Part shown: positions 11,701 to 23,454 of the stretch, in pieces
How positions within the stretch are numbered: the first letter of the stretch is position 1
Layout of the letters: every line of letters starts with the position of its first letter
Assembly: GCA_024336345.1 (NCBI GenBank)
Contig: JANFOG010000008.1
Span: 372,001 to 436,000 of the forward strand
DNA length: 64,000 nt
Reading direction: 5' to 3'
Origin: Mariannaea sp. PMI_226
Taxonomy: Eukaryota > Ascomycota > Sordariomycetes > Hypocreales > Nectriaceae
Translations under genes and position numbers: made by a program
The notes under the pieces: model-generated
What the model was told of the DNA's origin: nothing
The model's input: only the letters and a program-made list of their open reading frames with translations
Database searches by the model: none

Positions 11701-12320
11701 CGCCGCTCAGTTATTTCCTCATTGGCACACGCCAGCATATACCAGCTTGCCGCCCTCGTCTATGGTTTCTTGAGGTTATTATCCGGGCAGTCGAAGTCTT
11801 ATCACGCCTCGTTCCAGAATTAGATGACAAATATCTTCAGGAGATGGTCATTCGCTTCTGCACAATGGAAGAGCTAGGGATCCGCCATCAGCACCAACTT
11901 CCCGAATTCCCGCGATTGTATCCCGTGGACGAAAAAAAAAAGGAGATTTGGCAAGCAGTTCTCGAAGAGGATGAGGACGCAATTAATGAGTTGAATGAAC
12001 TTGTGAAGGAGTTTGACGAGGCTTACGCACGCCTGCATATCCCCCTACCGCAGTTCATGAGGGATCACTGGTGGAAGAGGATGGAGGAAGTACGATCGCA
12101 ACATTCTAAACCGTTGGATAATGAAAGTAAACAGAATATAAAAAACTTGGGAGTCATTCTAGATACTGAGAGCGATGAAGGGACAGGGCACAGTGACGAA
12201 TTTTGTCGGGGTTGCGAGTTTTGTGAGGGGCCGTTATCGTCGTCACTTGAGAGACGTAACTTCCGGAATTGGTTGGATGAGACATATGGAGATATTGATG
12301 AGTTGGATTCTACAAGTTGA
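8762..12320 (+). CDS. HeLo-like N-terminal domain / ankyrin-repeat protein
   Basis: Five exons (8762-9213, 9270-9552, 9604-10215, 10281-10408, 10499-12320) encode about 1098 residues. The N-terminus MGDPLSVASGVAGLVSLGLS and the following helices match the HeLo-like domain at the start of fungal STAND/NLR proteins. A coiled region (DVEALRSALQDE) leads to a middle segment with clustered Cys and His (CTC, WHSYHHPACR) followed by a conserved block (GVYSISPSLQVY). The C-terminal half has degenerate ankyrin repeats (for example GFTPLACCL, GPLQLTAFHLS) and ends in an acidic stretch. I see no P-loop NTPase. Related fungal proteins are mostly uncharacterised; a role in non-self or stress sensing is inference from the N-terminal domain only. 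The splice between exons 3 and 4 is the least certain, because CAAAAG also offers an acceptor, out of frame. Confidence 0.75.
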
Positions 12321-13686
12321 AAAGATGAATGGCAGTCAAGACGATAAGTGAAAGATGGCTCGAGACCACAAAGAATTAAAGAGGAAGCATGCAAAGAGTA
12401 TCTGGCCGTTACGAGGATCGATTTTCTTGACGACTAGCTAAATCCAATAAAGATCTGACTACAATAGTAGCGTATTGAGTATAGTACAGACTTCGCTTTT
12501 GCTTACCTGTTGGTTACTCGCCGTATTTGATGCATATATTCAAAACCATTATTATCCTACGCATATATTACATCGTGAGAGTCCCCATAATTTCATCAGT
12601 GATGCTCTAAGTTAGCCTCTTGTACAAAAGGGCTGTCCCATTTAACAAGCAAAACGCAAGAAATGGAGTAAGAATTGCTATAAATAATGCATTCAAGTGA
12701 TCTAAACAAAATACATTGTGATAAAGTAAGTCAAGCAGCCGAAAGTTCTGCAGAATACTCGCCACTCAAACATGGATTGCTCACCTTGCATGATGCCACT
12801 TGACCGCCAATTCAAAGTTCTTCCTTGCCAAAAACCTGCTGCTCTGTTCTCAAACGGGCATTTGTACTGTTCCTCATTAATAAGTGGCTAGTCAGATTCA
12901 TATCCTTGCATTGAAACGAGAGCGAAAAATCGCACTAACCAAGAATGTTCAATTCAAAGGATCGCCGCCCTGCCTAAATGAAGGACTGAACGTCAATCGA
13001 CAAACGTCATCTTCCAGGTCCCTATTTGTGACACGCACGGGACGTAGTTGCGGTGACGTATTGTTTCAACTGCTTAATCTATAATCAATTTCAGCTCATC
13101 TAGATACCTACAAAGTAATGTGTTTAGAGTGTTGTGTATGATGCGCCATGTACCTCTTGTTGGAGCGTTGTGTTACGGCTCATCCAACATCACTCATCGC
13201 TTGGCCCTGCATGCAGCAACTCACACAAGTCTCCAGGCTTCCCTCCACACTTTTTTTCCACCACTCATTAGTCAAATATTTATGCTTGCTTTTGTTTCGT
13301 CGTTCACCTAGATGATTCTGATCAGCGTGGCCAATTCTGAAGACGGGTTTCCGCATCGCCCAGGAAGATGGGCAGTAAATGTTTCTCCATCGAGGGGCAC
13401 CAACCGTGATAACCCTGCTCCCATCCAACGAATACGAGGGCAGGATGATGTCAGTCTAGGGGCGATTGGCCCCCTCATCGTTACTAGACAATGCCATTTA
13501 AGAACTTCTGTATTACGCCCATTTTCAAGAACTTCCATTTATATGCGAAGTCAATAGCATTTAACTTGCTGACCTGTCCACCCTCCCTCGGAAGATCACA
13601 CAAATCACAAATCACAAACCACAATCACAACCCACCATCAGATTAGAACATTACTAATCTTCAAATCTTTCTACCAACTCCTCACA
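12321..13686. other. Intergenic region upstream of the PhiA-like gene
   Basis: About 1.37 kb. Short open frames on both strands show no family resemblance or fungal codon bias. The right end (13595-13686) is the likely leader of the PhiA-like gene. Nothing else is supported. Confidence 0.5.
13595..13634 (+). repeat. ATCACA/CACAA direct repeats in PhiA-like leader
   Basis: ATCACA recurs four times within 40 nt (13595-13634), 50-90 nt before the PhiA-like ATG. The CA-rich, purine-poor composition resembles leaders of strongly expressed fungal genes. Whether it binds a factor or simply keeps the leader unstructured is unknown. Confidence 0.5.
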
Positions 13687-14368
13687 ATGCTCTTCAAGTC
13701 TCTCTTTATCAGCCAGCTCGCTACCGCTGGACTGGTTTATCGCATCCCCAACCCCTCGACCAACCCACCCCCCAGGCCCATATCTGAGCCTGCTCCCGAG
13801 GCCTTCTCTGTCCTGACACTCCGCAGCGCCTCCGCGATTCACTTCAACGAGTTTAACGCGGCTGACAGCGGTATCTTCCTCCAACTTGCCGACTCCAAAG
13901 CCACTTGCGATGGAGGCGAGACCCCGAACGCCGCCACCTTCTACCTGAAGGATGGTGAGCTGTTCCTGTACTCGACCAAGGAACCTGCTCAGAAGGTCTT
14001 CTCAACAAGTATGCCACTAGCCAACCAAAGGGATCCTCTGTATTGGAATAAAAATGAGGGGAGGCCACTTTCTATGTTGAAATCATCACTAATCACTCTC
14101 AATAGCAGGTGGAAAACTTGGCTACGTCACCGGTGATCAGGCCCCTCCAAGCGATGCCAAGGTCATCGGCTGGAGCATCGATTCTGATGGCAACCTGAAC
14201 TCTGACGGTGCCGGATTCATCGCCTGCCCCGGAAGCGAGAGCGACGACCCGTGGACCGTTTGGGTCAACGTGCCCATCCCTCGGCCCATTGGTAACGAGA
14301 ACTGCCTCGGGTTCACCACTCGCACCAACACTGTCGAGGATCCCGTCAGCTGTCAGTACACCAAGTAG
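13687..14368 (+). CDS. phiA: PhiA-like secreted cell-wall protein
   Basis: Exons 13687-14008 and 14109-14368 encode 193 residues. A short hydrophobic signal peptide (MLFKSLFISQLATAGL) is followed by a Pro-rich spacer and the family core: FSVLTLRSASAIHFNEFNA, a TFYLKDGELFLYS strand, GKLGYVTG, GWSIDSDGNLN, GFIACPG, WTVWVN, CLGFTTRT and the terminal CQYTK. This order matches Aspergillus PhiA, a secreted wall protein needed for phialide and conidium development. Four cysteines in the mature part fit two disulfides. The intron has a GTATGC donor and a GCAG acceptor and is 100 nt. The symbol is given by family resemblance; the developmental role is not shown by the sequence. Confidence 0.85.
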
Positions 14369-14902
14369 ATGAAACCTCTAGACATGTCCCATGGAGGCTA
14401 CTACCAAAGGAACAAACATATGTGAACATTTCTTTATCTCAATGGACATGGCATTCCATTTCTGTACGATATACTGTTAGCACTTCGTAGCCAAATTTAG
14501 CCAAAAAAAATTAGACTACGAATACATGAACACGTCCCTCACGACTAATTGATCTGTTTTCCAACTCTCAAAATGAGAGAATGCCGTTGCTCAACTCGAG
14601 GCTGCTATAGCACGCATAGTCCACAGCCACAAGATGACTGGCGTACAGAGGAGTATCGGGAATCTTACACTCGCTTCATCCCTAATAATTTTCATCGAGC
14701 AAGCCATGCATATGGATCCAAGGATACATGATAGAGCGCCATCCCGGCCTAGGTCCTAGGACAGACAAAAGCTTCTCGGCACCTGAACCAGCCCGATATT
14801 ACGACCTCCAGGAAAAAAGACAGAGAATCTCAATGAATCTATAGGCATCACTAAGACTACTTCACTTCAGAATTACTCAATCCTAAGCAAGGCGAACATT
14901 TC

Positions 14903-14917
14903 TTTGGTTGAACCAAA
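14903..14917. promoter_or_regulatory. 15-bp inverted repeat TTTGGTT-G-AACCAAA
   Basis: Two 7-bp arms around a single central G, 220 nt upstream of the ferric reductase start. The dyad symmetry would suit a dimeric factor, but I cannot name one. Confidence 0.4.
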
Positions 14918-15016
14918 CGCCGGGATCGGAGTCGCACCCATCTTGGCAGGACGCACGTGATCTAACCGGCATCGCCCGTCTCCTGCATTCCCCCGCAGCC
15001 AGTCGGAGCCATCTCC

Positions 15017-15037
15017 TTTATCAGATGATCTGATAAA
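15017..15037. promoter_or_regulatory. Inverted ATCTGATAA pair: candidate SreA/Fep1-type iron operator
   Basis: The core TTATCAGATGATCTGATAA is a perfect palindrome of two ATCTGATAA sites flanking one G, extended by one more pair on each side. ATCWGATAA is the extended site of the fungal iron-sensing GATA repressors (SreA, SRE, Sre1, Fep1), which shut off iron uptake genes when iron is plentiful. It lies about 100 nt before the ATG of a ferric reductase, exactly where such an operator would act. Site and position are seen directly; regulation by SreA is inferred. Confidence 0.75.
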
Positions 15038-15138
15038 AAAAGCCCTCACACAAAATGCTGTAAGTCGAGATCGCTTCAGTTTCCCGCCCTGCCCCCCCGC
15101 CTCAGTACTCGCCCTCGACCCGGGGGTCAAGACAAACC

Positions 15139-17833
15139 ATGAGGCTCATGGCAACCCCATTAAACCTTCTCCTCCTCTCCCTGCTGGCCATTATCTCCTC
15201 TGGCGGCGTCGTTACCGCATCCCCAGGCCTGACTTGCTATCTCGCCTGCGAAAAGACCCTGGGCCTGGTGCGCTTTGACGATGGAGACGGAAATGGGATC
15301 GCTGTCGGCCTCAACAAAACATGCCGGAGCTTGCGTGGGTTGACTTCATTGTATCTGTGCCTCGATGTCTACTGCACACCCGAGGCGATAGACGCAGGGC
15401 TCGGCCCGCTGAACGAGACATGTCTGCAAGGTGCAGCCGTGTCGATCCCGTCATATGCTGCCGTCGTGGAGAAGTTCGCCGCGGGGGATATCGACAAGCT
15501 GAGAAGGATAGAATGGGAGGAATCGCAGAGGAGTCCTGTGTTTAGCGAAGTGGTTTTGCCTTCGAAGACGCACTTTGGCTATTGGTGGGATACCCTGGTA
15601 CGTTCTTCGACACACTGAAATATTAGGTTCTTTCAAGTATCCCATGTATTGAAGACTGTATAAATATGCTGACTATTTTACTACCAGGACTCAGTATTCT
15701 ATGTAAACTACCATCACCATCTTTATGGGTAAGTACTTACAGCCTCTAACTCCGTTTTCGCGAAACGTTGGATATGGAAAGCTGACAAGATGGACTCACA
15801 GCGCGGCCATGAACATCTTCTGGGCCGCGGTCATTGCCGTCGGCGTCACGAGTCGCCTCATATCAGCCATTCCTACCTCACGTCTCGGCCAGCGAAAATC
15901 TCCCAGAGCTTCAGGAAAGCTCTCCTTCTTGTCCTCATGGTTCAAGGGCGCAATAACCCTTCCCGCCACCTTTGGAGACCGATGCGCTCAGAAAATCGGA
16001 TGGGGTACCGTGCCGCCTCGGATACAATCTCTCACTCTGGTGGCGTTTCTCATCCTCAACATTGTCCTCAGCGTCATTGGATATCGTATTGTTCCCGTAA
16101 ACCTATAGTGCGTTACTCCCCCTCTTTGCCTTTCCTTTTCTGTGATGGGGTTTTTTTTTCCATCACTTTGAATATGGGAACAACAGCTAACTTTTCCCTT
16201 TTTTCCCTCCCATGCAGCTTTGAGACCAAGTTCAGACAAGGCCTTCGCTATGTCTCTGACCGAACAGGCGTCATCTCGTTTGCGAATTTTCCCCTAATAT
16301 GGCTGTTTGGCATGCGGAACAACGTGCTCATGTGGCTGACCGGCTGGGATTTTGGAACCTACAACAACTTCCACCGATGGGTTGCTCGAATTGCCACCGT
16401 GCAGGCCATCGTTCACTCTATCGGCTACACTATCCTCGTCATTGACGGTATGTATCCCCATGCATCTTCGTCGCAGCCACTCCGTGAATCTCTGTTTTCC
16501 TTTCCTTTTTCTCCCTTCGTTTCTCGTTTTAAACGTAGTTTCCGGACCTAACAGTTTCACAGAGGGAGGATGGTCTGCTTTCGTCAACTGGTGGACATAT
16601 CTATTCTGGTGGACCGGTGAAGTAGTGAGTATCGCTCATCTCCGTCTCCATCTGTTGCTTTTTGAAGTCCGAAATGCCCAGTACTCACCTATTCTCCTCT
16701 TCATTTAGGCCACCATCGTCATGTCTGCCATCATCCTTTTCTCCTTTTACTGGATCCGCCGCCAGCAGTACGAAATGTTCCTCATCCTCCACATCGGCAT
16801 GTCAATCCTCCTCCTAGCTTTCATGTTGCTGCACGTCTCCATCTTCCAAGGCGAATATGACATTCTGTTCTGGGTCCCCCTCTTCATTTGGGTAGTGGAT
16901 CGTGTGCTTCGCGCCCTCCGTATCGTCGCATTCAACCCTTACTTCTGGAACACGCGCGCCTCTGCATCCTACAACCCTTCCTCCAACATTATCCGAGTGT
17001 CCGTCCCCTGGGCTACAAGTATCTACAAGCCCGCCCCGGGAACATTTTACTATCTCCACGTTCTAAACGGCCCTCGCTGCTGGGAGAGTCACCCGTTCAC
17101 CGTGGCCACAGTCTCAGATCACGGAGAAACAAGCGCGAAGTTGCTTAGCGAGCAGATGCCCCTCCTCGAGTCCACCGACGATCATGTGGACACCATCGCC
17201 AACCCAAGCGGAACAGATGGCGACGATGAAGCCAGCTACAGTCCTACAATGACGTTCCTTATCCGACCTTACGACGGCTTCACCTCACGGCTCAAAGACG
17301 TCGCCGCCTCATCCTGGCCTTCCAAGACCCCCTTGAGAGTCCTCGTCGACGGACCCTACGGCCACACCCAATCCTTCCACCTCTTCGACAACGTCGTCTT
17401 CATCGTCGCGGGCAGCGGCATTGTCGTGGCCCTCTCCTACCTCCAAGTCCTCGTCAACGCCCGCCTTCCGCAAGCGTCGCCCAAGTCCGTCCACATCCAC
17501 TGGGCTGTTCGCGAGCCACACTTTGCGCTGGACGTGCTGCAAACCGACGTTGGTGACATCTTCGCCTCCAGCACCAACCTGTCCATCACGATTCACCTCA
17601 CGCAGGAGGCTCACGACTCACACAACTGGCCCTCCCAAGTCCACGTGCAGCCCGGCCGTATCGACACCCCCTCCGTAATCGCCACCGCACACGAAAAAGC
17701 CCAAGACGACAGTCTAGCCGTGATTGCTTGCGGGCCAGCGCAGATGGCAGATGCAGCTCGCAAGACGGTAGCAGGCATGTTGAGGCTTGGAGCAACGAGA
17801 ATAGAGTATTTTGAAGAGAGTTTCCAGTGGTGA
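15139..17833 (+). CDS. Ferric-chelate reductase, FRE/NOX family
   Basis: Six exons (15139-15597, 15688-15728, 15802-16107, 16218-16447, 16563-16624, 16709-17833) encode about 740 residues. A signal peptide and a Cys-rich extracellular N-terminal region ([19 protein letters not shown]) precede the membrane core. Two helices each carry a pair of haem-ligand histidines spaced HX13H (FHRW...IVHS and LHIG...LLHV), the bis-haem signature of the family. The cytosolic half has the FAD loop HPFTVAT, the NADPH-site strands VLVDGPYG and FIVAGSGIV, the CGPAQM motif and a terminal aromatic (SFQW). It moves electrons from NADPH through FAD and two haems across the plasma membrane to reduce Fe(III), and perhaps Cu(II), for uptake. 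The tandem GATA palindrome upstream supports an iron role. The spacing fits a fungal FRE rather than a NOX. Confidence 0.92.
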
Positions 17834-18538
17834 TCTGCGATTGATTCCTCTCTTCTTCTTCTTCTTCTTTTTTTTCTTTTTGGGAAGATGTTTTCTTTTT
17901 GTCGTATATATACAAAGACCATGCATGAAATTGACGCGACAACATATAGACAACCAGCGAGACAGCGATTTTTACGTACACTGCGATACTTAGAAGGTTC
18001 ATGAGATTAACTAGGGGAGAGAAAGCATTGCGACGGTACATATATATTTGCATAAATAGATATGAAACAAAGTATACATAGATACAATGTTGAACATACA
18101 GGATTCTTTATTACCAAAAGATCAATTGTAACACCAAGACCCTCAACCTTGAAGTGGAGACGATGCTGTATTGGTGTGTCGCCATGTGGACCAAACACTA
18201 AAAGAGACAAAAACACCCCAAAAAAGTCATTGCAAGAAATAACACAAGCAAGTTTCCAATTGCAGGACCACCCTGTGCCCATGGGCTTACACTGCCTCAT
18301 ATACATTCTGAATCGAGTATTATCCATGTCACTCACTGCACAGGCACAAAAAGGGAACTTCAAAAGTATTTCATGGTCAAATGTCCATTCTGTATTGGTA
18401 TATCTACACATTACGCACATATATTTGCTGCGACTCCAATCCGAACTTCATGGAGACATGAACTTCGTGCATACATTAACCCGTACCCCAAAGGTACCCT
18501 AATAATAAATAATTTGTCTAGGTCAAGCCACGTTTTCT
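17834..18538. other. Convergent intergenic region with a CT-rich tract
   Basis: About 700 nt between the 3' ends of the ferric reductase and the sugar transporter. A pyrimidine run (TTCTTCTTCTTCTTC then poly-T) lies at 17849-17882, just after the reductase stop. The rest is presumably two 3' UTRs. No gene seen. Confidence 0.5.
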
Positions 18539-20264
18539 TTAAACGTTGGCCTTCTCGTTGTGAACAACGGTAGAAGCGAAGGTGGTAGTGGGCTTCCACT
18601 TGGCAGAAGTGCGGGGAGTGGTCTCCTCCATCATCTTATCAACCTGCTCAAGAGTAAGACCCTTGGTCTCGGGAATAAGGAAGTAAGAGTAGACGAAAGC
18701 GCATGTGCAGAGACCACCCCAGATGAAGAAGACAGAGGACTTGAGGTTGCCCTTGGTCTCACCAACCATGTAGGGAGTGATAACGGCAATGATGGTGTTC
18801 CAGAGCCAGTTAGAGGCAGTGGACAGACCAACACCACGGGATCGAATGGGGATGGGGAAGATCTCGCCGATGACGATCCAGGCACCAGGGCCCCAGGTGG
18901 AAGCGAAGAAGAAGATGAAGATGGCAATGAAGGCAACCTGGGCGTTAACGGCACCAATGTTGTCGGCAATATGCTTAGTAGAGTCGGTGGGGTCGACGTG
19001 AGTCTTGTTGAAACCAACAGTAACACCGACAATGGCAACGATAAACTGGCAGACAAGCATACCAAAAGCACCAATGACAAGGATAGTTCGGCGACCGAAT
19101 CTCTCAACAGTGTAGAAGGAGACGGGGGTGGACAGCACGTTGACAAGGTTGAAGATCAAGGAGATCAGGAAGGGGTTGGAGATGGCACCAGTAGACTGGA
19201 GGAAGGGAGTGGAGTAGTAGAAGATGAAGTTGACACCAGTCCACTGCTGCATCATCTGAAGAGAGGTACCGAGAATGGTTCGTCGAAGGTTAGACTTAGC
19301 ATCCCAAAGGCTACCACGGAAGCAGTTGACCCAAGAACCGATGAAGCTGGTATCGGGGATGAGAGCACGCTCGTACTCCTCGTTGGCGATGATCTCAGCA
19401 ATCTCAACCTGGACGTACTGAGACTCCTTGGGCTGACCGCGGACACGGGAGAGGGCGTTCATGGCATCATCTATGCGACCCTTCTTGACGTAGTATCGAG
19501 GAGAGTCGGGGAGGAAGAGCAGACCGCCACCAAGGATAACAGCCCAGGGGAACTGAATGGCAATGGGAATGCGGTAGGAGTTGGCATTGTTGATATCCTT
19601 GGTACCGTAAACGATGCAAGACGCAAGCAGGAGACCAATGGTAATGCAGAATTGGTAACCAGCAACGAGAGCACCACGAACCTTGCGGGGGCACTGTAGA
19701 AAGATGGTTAGTAAGAAATGCTTTTCACTAGGCAGCATATGCTATACAACTTACAATCTCAGACATGTAAAGAATGACAATAGCAGACTCAAAACCGACA
19801 CCGACACCAGCAATAAGACGACCAGCAACAATCACACCGAGAGCATCGCTGCTTCCGGCACCAGTAACCATCTGAATCACAACACCGACGAGGTAGATAA
19901 TGCAGCCAAGGATGACAGTCCACTTTCGGCCCATGCGATCAGCGAGATCACCGGCAATGAGAGCGCCAAAGAAGGTACCGCAGGACAGGATAGAAGTGAT
20001 GAGAGAGGTGTGGGGGTCGGAAAGGGCCTTGTGGTCCATACCCTCAACCTTGTGGATGAAGTAGGGGGAGCCATTGACACCGTTGATGTAACCGGAATCG
20101 TAACCGAAGAAGATACCACCGAAGGAGGCGAAGGCGCACATCATGTAGGCCTTCCAGGTGACGGGGGCCTCGATGGAGTCGACATTGTCGGTAGTCTGGA
20201 GGCCTTCAACGAGGGAGTGCTTTCGGGGCACGTTCTCCTCGGCCTGGTTCTCGAAAGAGCCCAT
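18539..20264 (-). CDS. MFS sugar transporter (hexose transporter type)
   Basis: Exons 20264-19755 and 19693-18539 encode 554 residues. Twelve hydrophobic segments are expected, and the sugar-porter signatures are all present: GYDSGYINGV at 54-63, the loop DRMGRK at 109-114, PDSPRYYVKKGR, the substrate-binding QQWTGVNFIFYYS, a second RFGRR loop, and PETKGLTLEQVD at the end of the membrane domain. It should import a hexose such as glucose with protons across the plasma membrane; the exact sugar and affinity cannot be read. Codon use is extremely biased to C/T-ending codons, unlike its neighbours, which indicates very high expression. One 61-nt intron (19754-19694) splits the gene after MSEI. 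A TATA box and CT tract lie upstream (20389-20430). Confidence 0.93.
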
Positions 20265-20388
20265 GGCTGCAGATTGGTGTGTTTGTCAAGACACGGGACA
20301 AAGGCAACCTGTTTGTTGGGGTGATGTTTAGGGCTGAAGTCTCTTGAGACGTTTGGGATTGAGACTGTCTTGGAGCTTGAGCTGCCAA

Positions 20389-20430
20389 AAGAAAAGATGA
20401 GAAGAAGGGGGGAGGAAGGGAGGTTATATA
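20389..20430 (-). promoter_or_regulatory. Core promoter of the sugar transporter: TATATAA plus CT tract
   Basis: On the minus strand TATATAA (20430-20424) is followed at once by a pyrimidine-rich run (20422-20389), and the ATG is about 160 nt from the TATA box. TATA followed by a CT stretch just before the start of transcription is the classic layout of strongly expressed fungal genes, consistent with the codon bias of this gene. Confidence 0.65.
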
Positions 20431-23150
20431 GAAGTGAGACAAGACTGATCGGCAAGACAAGTGTTACGGAGCAGGGAAGAAGCGGACCTTTTAATGTTGA
20501 GGAGACAACGAGGGGGGTAGGGGAAGGCGCGATGCGATGGTGAATGTCAACTTACAGCTGCCAGCAGACTGAACGTGAGTGCATAGTACGAGGGAAGGAA
20601 GCAGCAACCCAATCCAGACCCTGGGTACCGTACCTCCCTCCGTCTTTTGCTAAGGTAGACACCCAGCACGGTACTCCAGGTCTGCCACGCCACACGCCCC
20701 CCCCCCCAACCCTTCACCCCGGTGTATGGTGGATGGTGTATGGGGAGTGCTCCATTCATTCCACACTTTCTCCGTGATTAATTGAGGAGGGCCAGTTTCA
20801 TTGTGTTCTGGTTGGCAGGTACAGTGGTATTAGAGGGCTACGTACCTTGTGCCCATGGAGTAATTGGTCTCCCCTCCTGATGCGCGATTCGGGGCCCCAA
20901 TCAAAGCGTGGAGCCCTGGCAATCCTCTTCCCCCCAAAAGACTTCTGGACCATGGGGTCAGGTTGTCCTGCTTGCATCCACCCCCAGAATTGAGCTTGAG
21001 CTTGAGCTTGAATGTATCCCGGTCTCTCGGCCTCGCCACTTTTTTTTTTTTTTTGCGTGTGCTTCCGGGCAGCCACCGAACGGAAGGGGGGTGCGTGTAC
21101 GGAAGGGCCTAAGGGAAAAGAGGCGTCCCTGGCGTCCAGGATCGGCCATCGTGCAGGCTGGCCCGGCCCATGCCCTGGCATCAGAAATGTAACATGTCCC
21201 TATGTAAAGTGCATGCGTGTGTGAGTGCTTTCGCGAGTGTGTGCGTACTACATCTTTGAGTGTGTGTGTGATGAGCATGACTTTGTCCGAAAGTATACTT
21301 CTATCGTCTGAACATTGGAATGTTACATTTGGGTCGTGTACAGCTGGCTGGCATTGTTAATTTTACTATTCAACACTGAATCAATGAACATCTTCTTCTT
21401 GCCCTGGTTGGTGTGCTCCCACATACACCAATACCAATATGACAATTAATACGCTTCCCAATTAAATTCTTCAACCAACGAGGCTCAAGTGAAACCTCTG
21501 CATCCCGGCCCCACGATATACATCATCAACAAAACACCCGGTCTCAGCATCCAGCCAAGTCCCTACGTACTGGATCAAGACTAATGGCCACCGCGTGGTG
21601 TCTCGGGCGTTTGAAATCTCAGACAGTTCCCATGCCCACTGAATCAATAACCCATGTATTGCTATGGTAATTGGAACTAGAAAAGAATAGACCAAAAAAA
21701 AAAAATTGAATGACCGGCAAAAAAAGAAAAAAGAAAAAAATTAGAACAAAAAAAATATCTACAGGCCACGCGCTCAGCATCTGGGGAATCTCGCGTGGGG
21801 ATAATGTGCCTACAGCGGGTCACGGCGGCAAGGGGCTACGAGGTAAGGCCGATGATAGTGGAGGGACGGTTGGCCCACACCGTTTGTGCCGACCCAGAAG
21901 AAGCGCCGAGTAAGGCCGGCCGTTGGATTTGGGAGCCCTCTCAAACCATTCTACCACTGTGCACGCCTCTTTGCTCTCAGGTGTCTGGTCAGTCACTTAT
22001 TAGTCACTTAGTCATTCGTTCATTTAGTCAGTCAATTCATTGGTCCAATACGTACCTTGTGGTCAGTCGTTCATTTTTCTCTCTCTATTCAGGTAACTAG
22101 GACGACGTGTGTTCTGGAAGTTCTGGAGAAGAAATTGGTACCATCTCTATCATCAAGCAAGCCGGCTCCGTAAACAAGATGCCTCCCACCGGCCGAGGTT
22201 TCAGTACGGGCCAACCCTCCGAGGTCTGGCACTTATCTCGAACACCACCAAAAAAAAGAAATTTTCCGCCAGTAAATATGGGCATTAGGTTTCGGAGGAA
22301 TGACAAGAAGACAGCAGGGGAATAATACTACGTGAGGAGTGATCAGACGCACATCAGACAAGGTGAAATAGCAGCAAATAGCATCATCAAACACCACCCA
22401 ACATCACCACACCCCAGATGCGACACCTTGCATCCCTCCTCTTCTGTAAGTCGTCGGCCCGTCTGGTCACCCCGAAGCATTAGTTTGGAGAAATGACGGT
22501 GACAGTGACGGTGACAGTTTACTGCCAACAGCCATCTAACCGCTCGCCGACCGGCTCCGACAAATAGAAAGAAAATGCAGCTAACTTTGTCTGTATTCGC
22601 AGCTCATCCTCACTCAAAATACTACCGAACTGGGTAGTTCAGTCCTGTACTGCATGTAATTGTGGTACGTATTATGGACGGTAGGTACTCGGCAGTAAGT
22701 AATTAGTTCGTGCATGAATGGGGCCTTTCAACAATTAACCAGGGAAAACAACCCAATGGCAAAAAAAGAAGGGGAAAAAAAAGCAGTACATAGTAAAAAA
22801 AATGGGCAGAAAAATAAAGATTGGGTGTGGCGTTAACAAGCGAGACGCCTGGCGTATTTCTCCCACACTGCCACCCCTGCAATATACGGGAAATTCTATG
22901 TATGCGCGGGGAACCCCCTGGGGAGAATCCCAATGGGCGTATTTTCGGTCGTACTCGAGGCGCTACCTACTCCTGGCCTTGAACTGCATCCCAATGCATG
23001 GGCATGGTTGTAATTGACCGAGCACTTCCCTCTCAGTACATAGTAACAACACAAAAAAACTCCCCATCTCGTTGTTTTTGCTTCCCCCCCCCCCTCCCCT
23101 GCGGAGATGATGCTATTCCCCAGCTCTTTCTCCAGTCCCAAGTAGACAAT

Positions 23151-23162
23151 TCCCCCCGGGGG
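23151..23162. promoter_or_regulatory. Perfect palindrome CCCCCGGGGG (possible CreA/Mig1 pair)
   Basis: A 10-bp perfect G+C palindrome (23153-23162) that holds CCGGGG in both directions, matching the CreA consensus SYGGRG. A similar element is at 23455-23464 and a half-site version at 22915-22923. Function is inferred only from the match and from the sugar transporter being the downstream gene, about 3 kb away. Confidence 0.35.
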
Positions 23163-23454
23163 ATGCTTGCCTGTAATTGGGGTTAGGCCTGGCACTCAGC
23201 CCAAAGAACCTCTCATCAACTGTGGTGCTAAACGTCTAGCGGCCGAGAATATGCCTGCATCATCAACACGACACCGCTGAGAGGACCCAAATAAACAAAA
23301 AAAGTCACTCCGAGCCGGCGACCGACCGGGCAAACTCCTCCTACCTCTCCTCCTCCATGTTTCACTTCCCCAATACCCCCCATTTTCAATCCCCAGACCT
23401 CGTTTTCCCCGAGTTCTTTATTCGGCCCCTTCTCCTCCTCCTGCAAGACTATTG

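Larger units (their letters stand above)
14369..15138. other. Intergenic region holding the ferric reductase promoter
   Basis: 770 nt between the PhiA-like and ferric reductase genes. It contains two perfect inverted repeats, annotated separately. No coding region is supported. Confidence 0.5.

Noticed and set aside
17849..17882. Bacterial-type terminator (T-rich run after the ferric reductase)
   Set aside because: It has no hairpin and the genome is fungal; it is a CT-rich 3' UTR tract.
18560..19699. 379-codon plus-strand open frame
   Set aside because: It lies antisense to the sugar transporter and exists only because that gene's codon bias removes stops. Its product is Gly/Asp/Asn/Val-rich nonsense.
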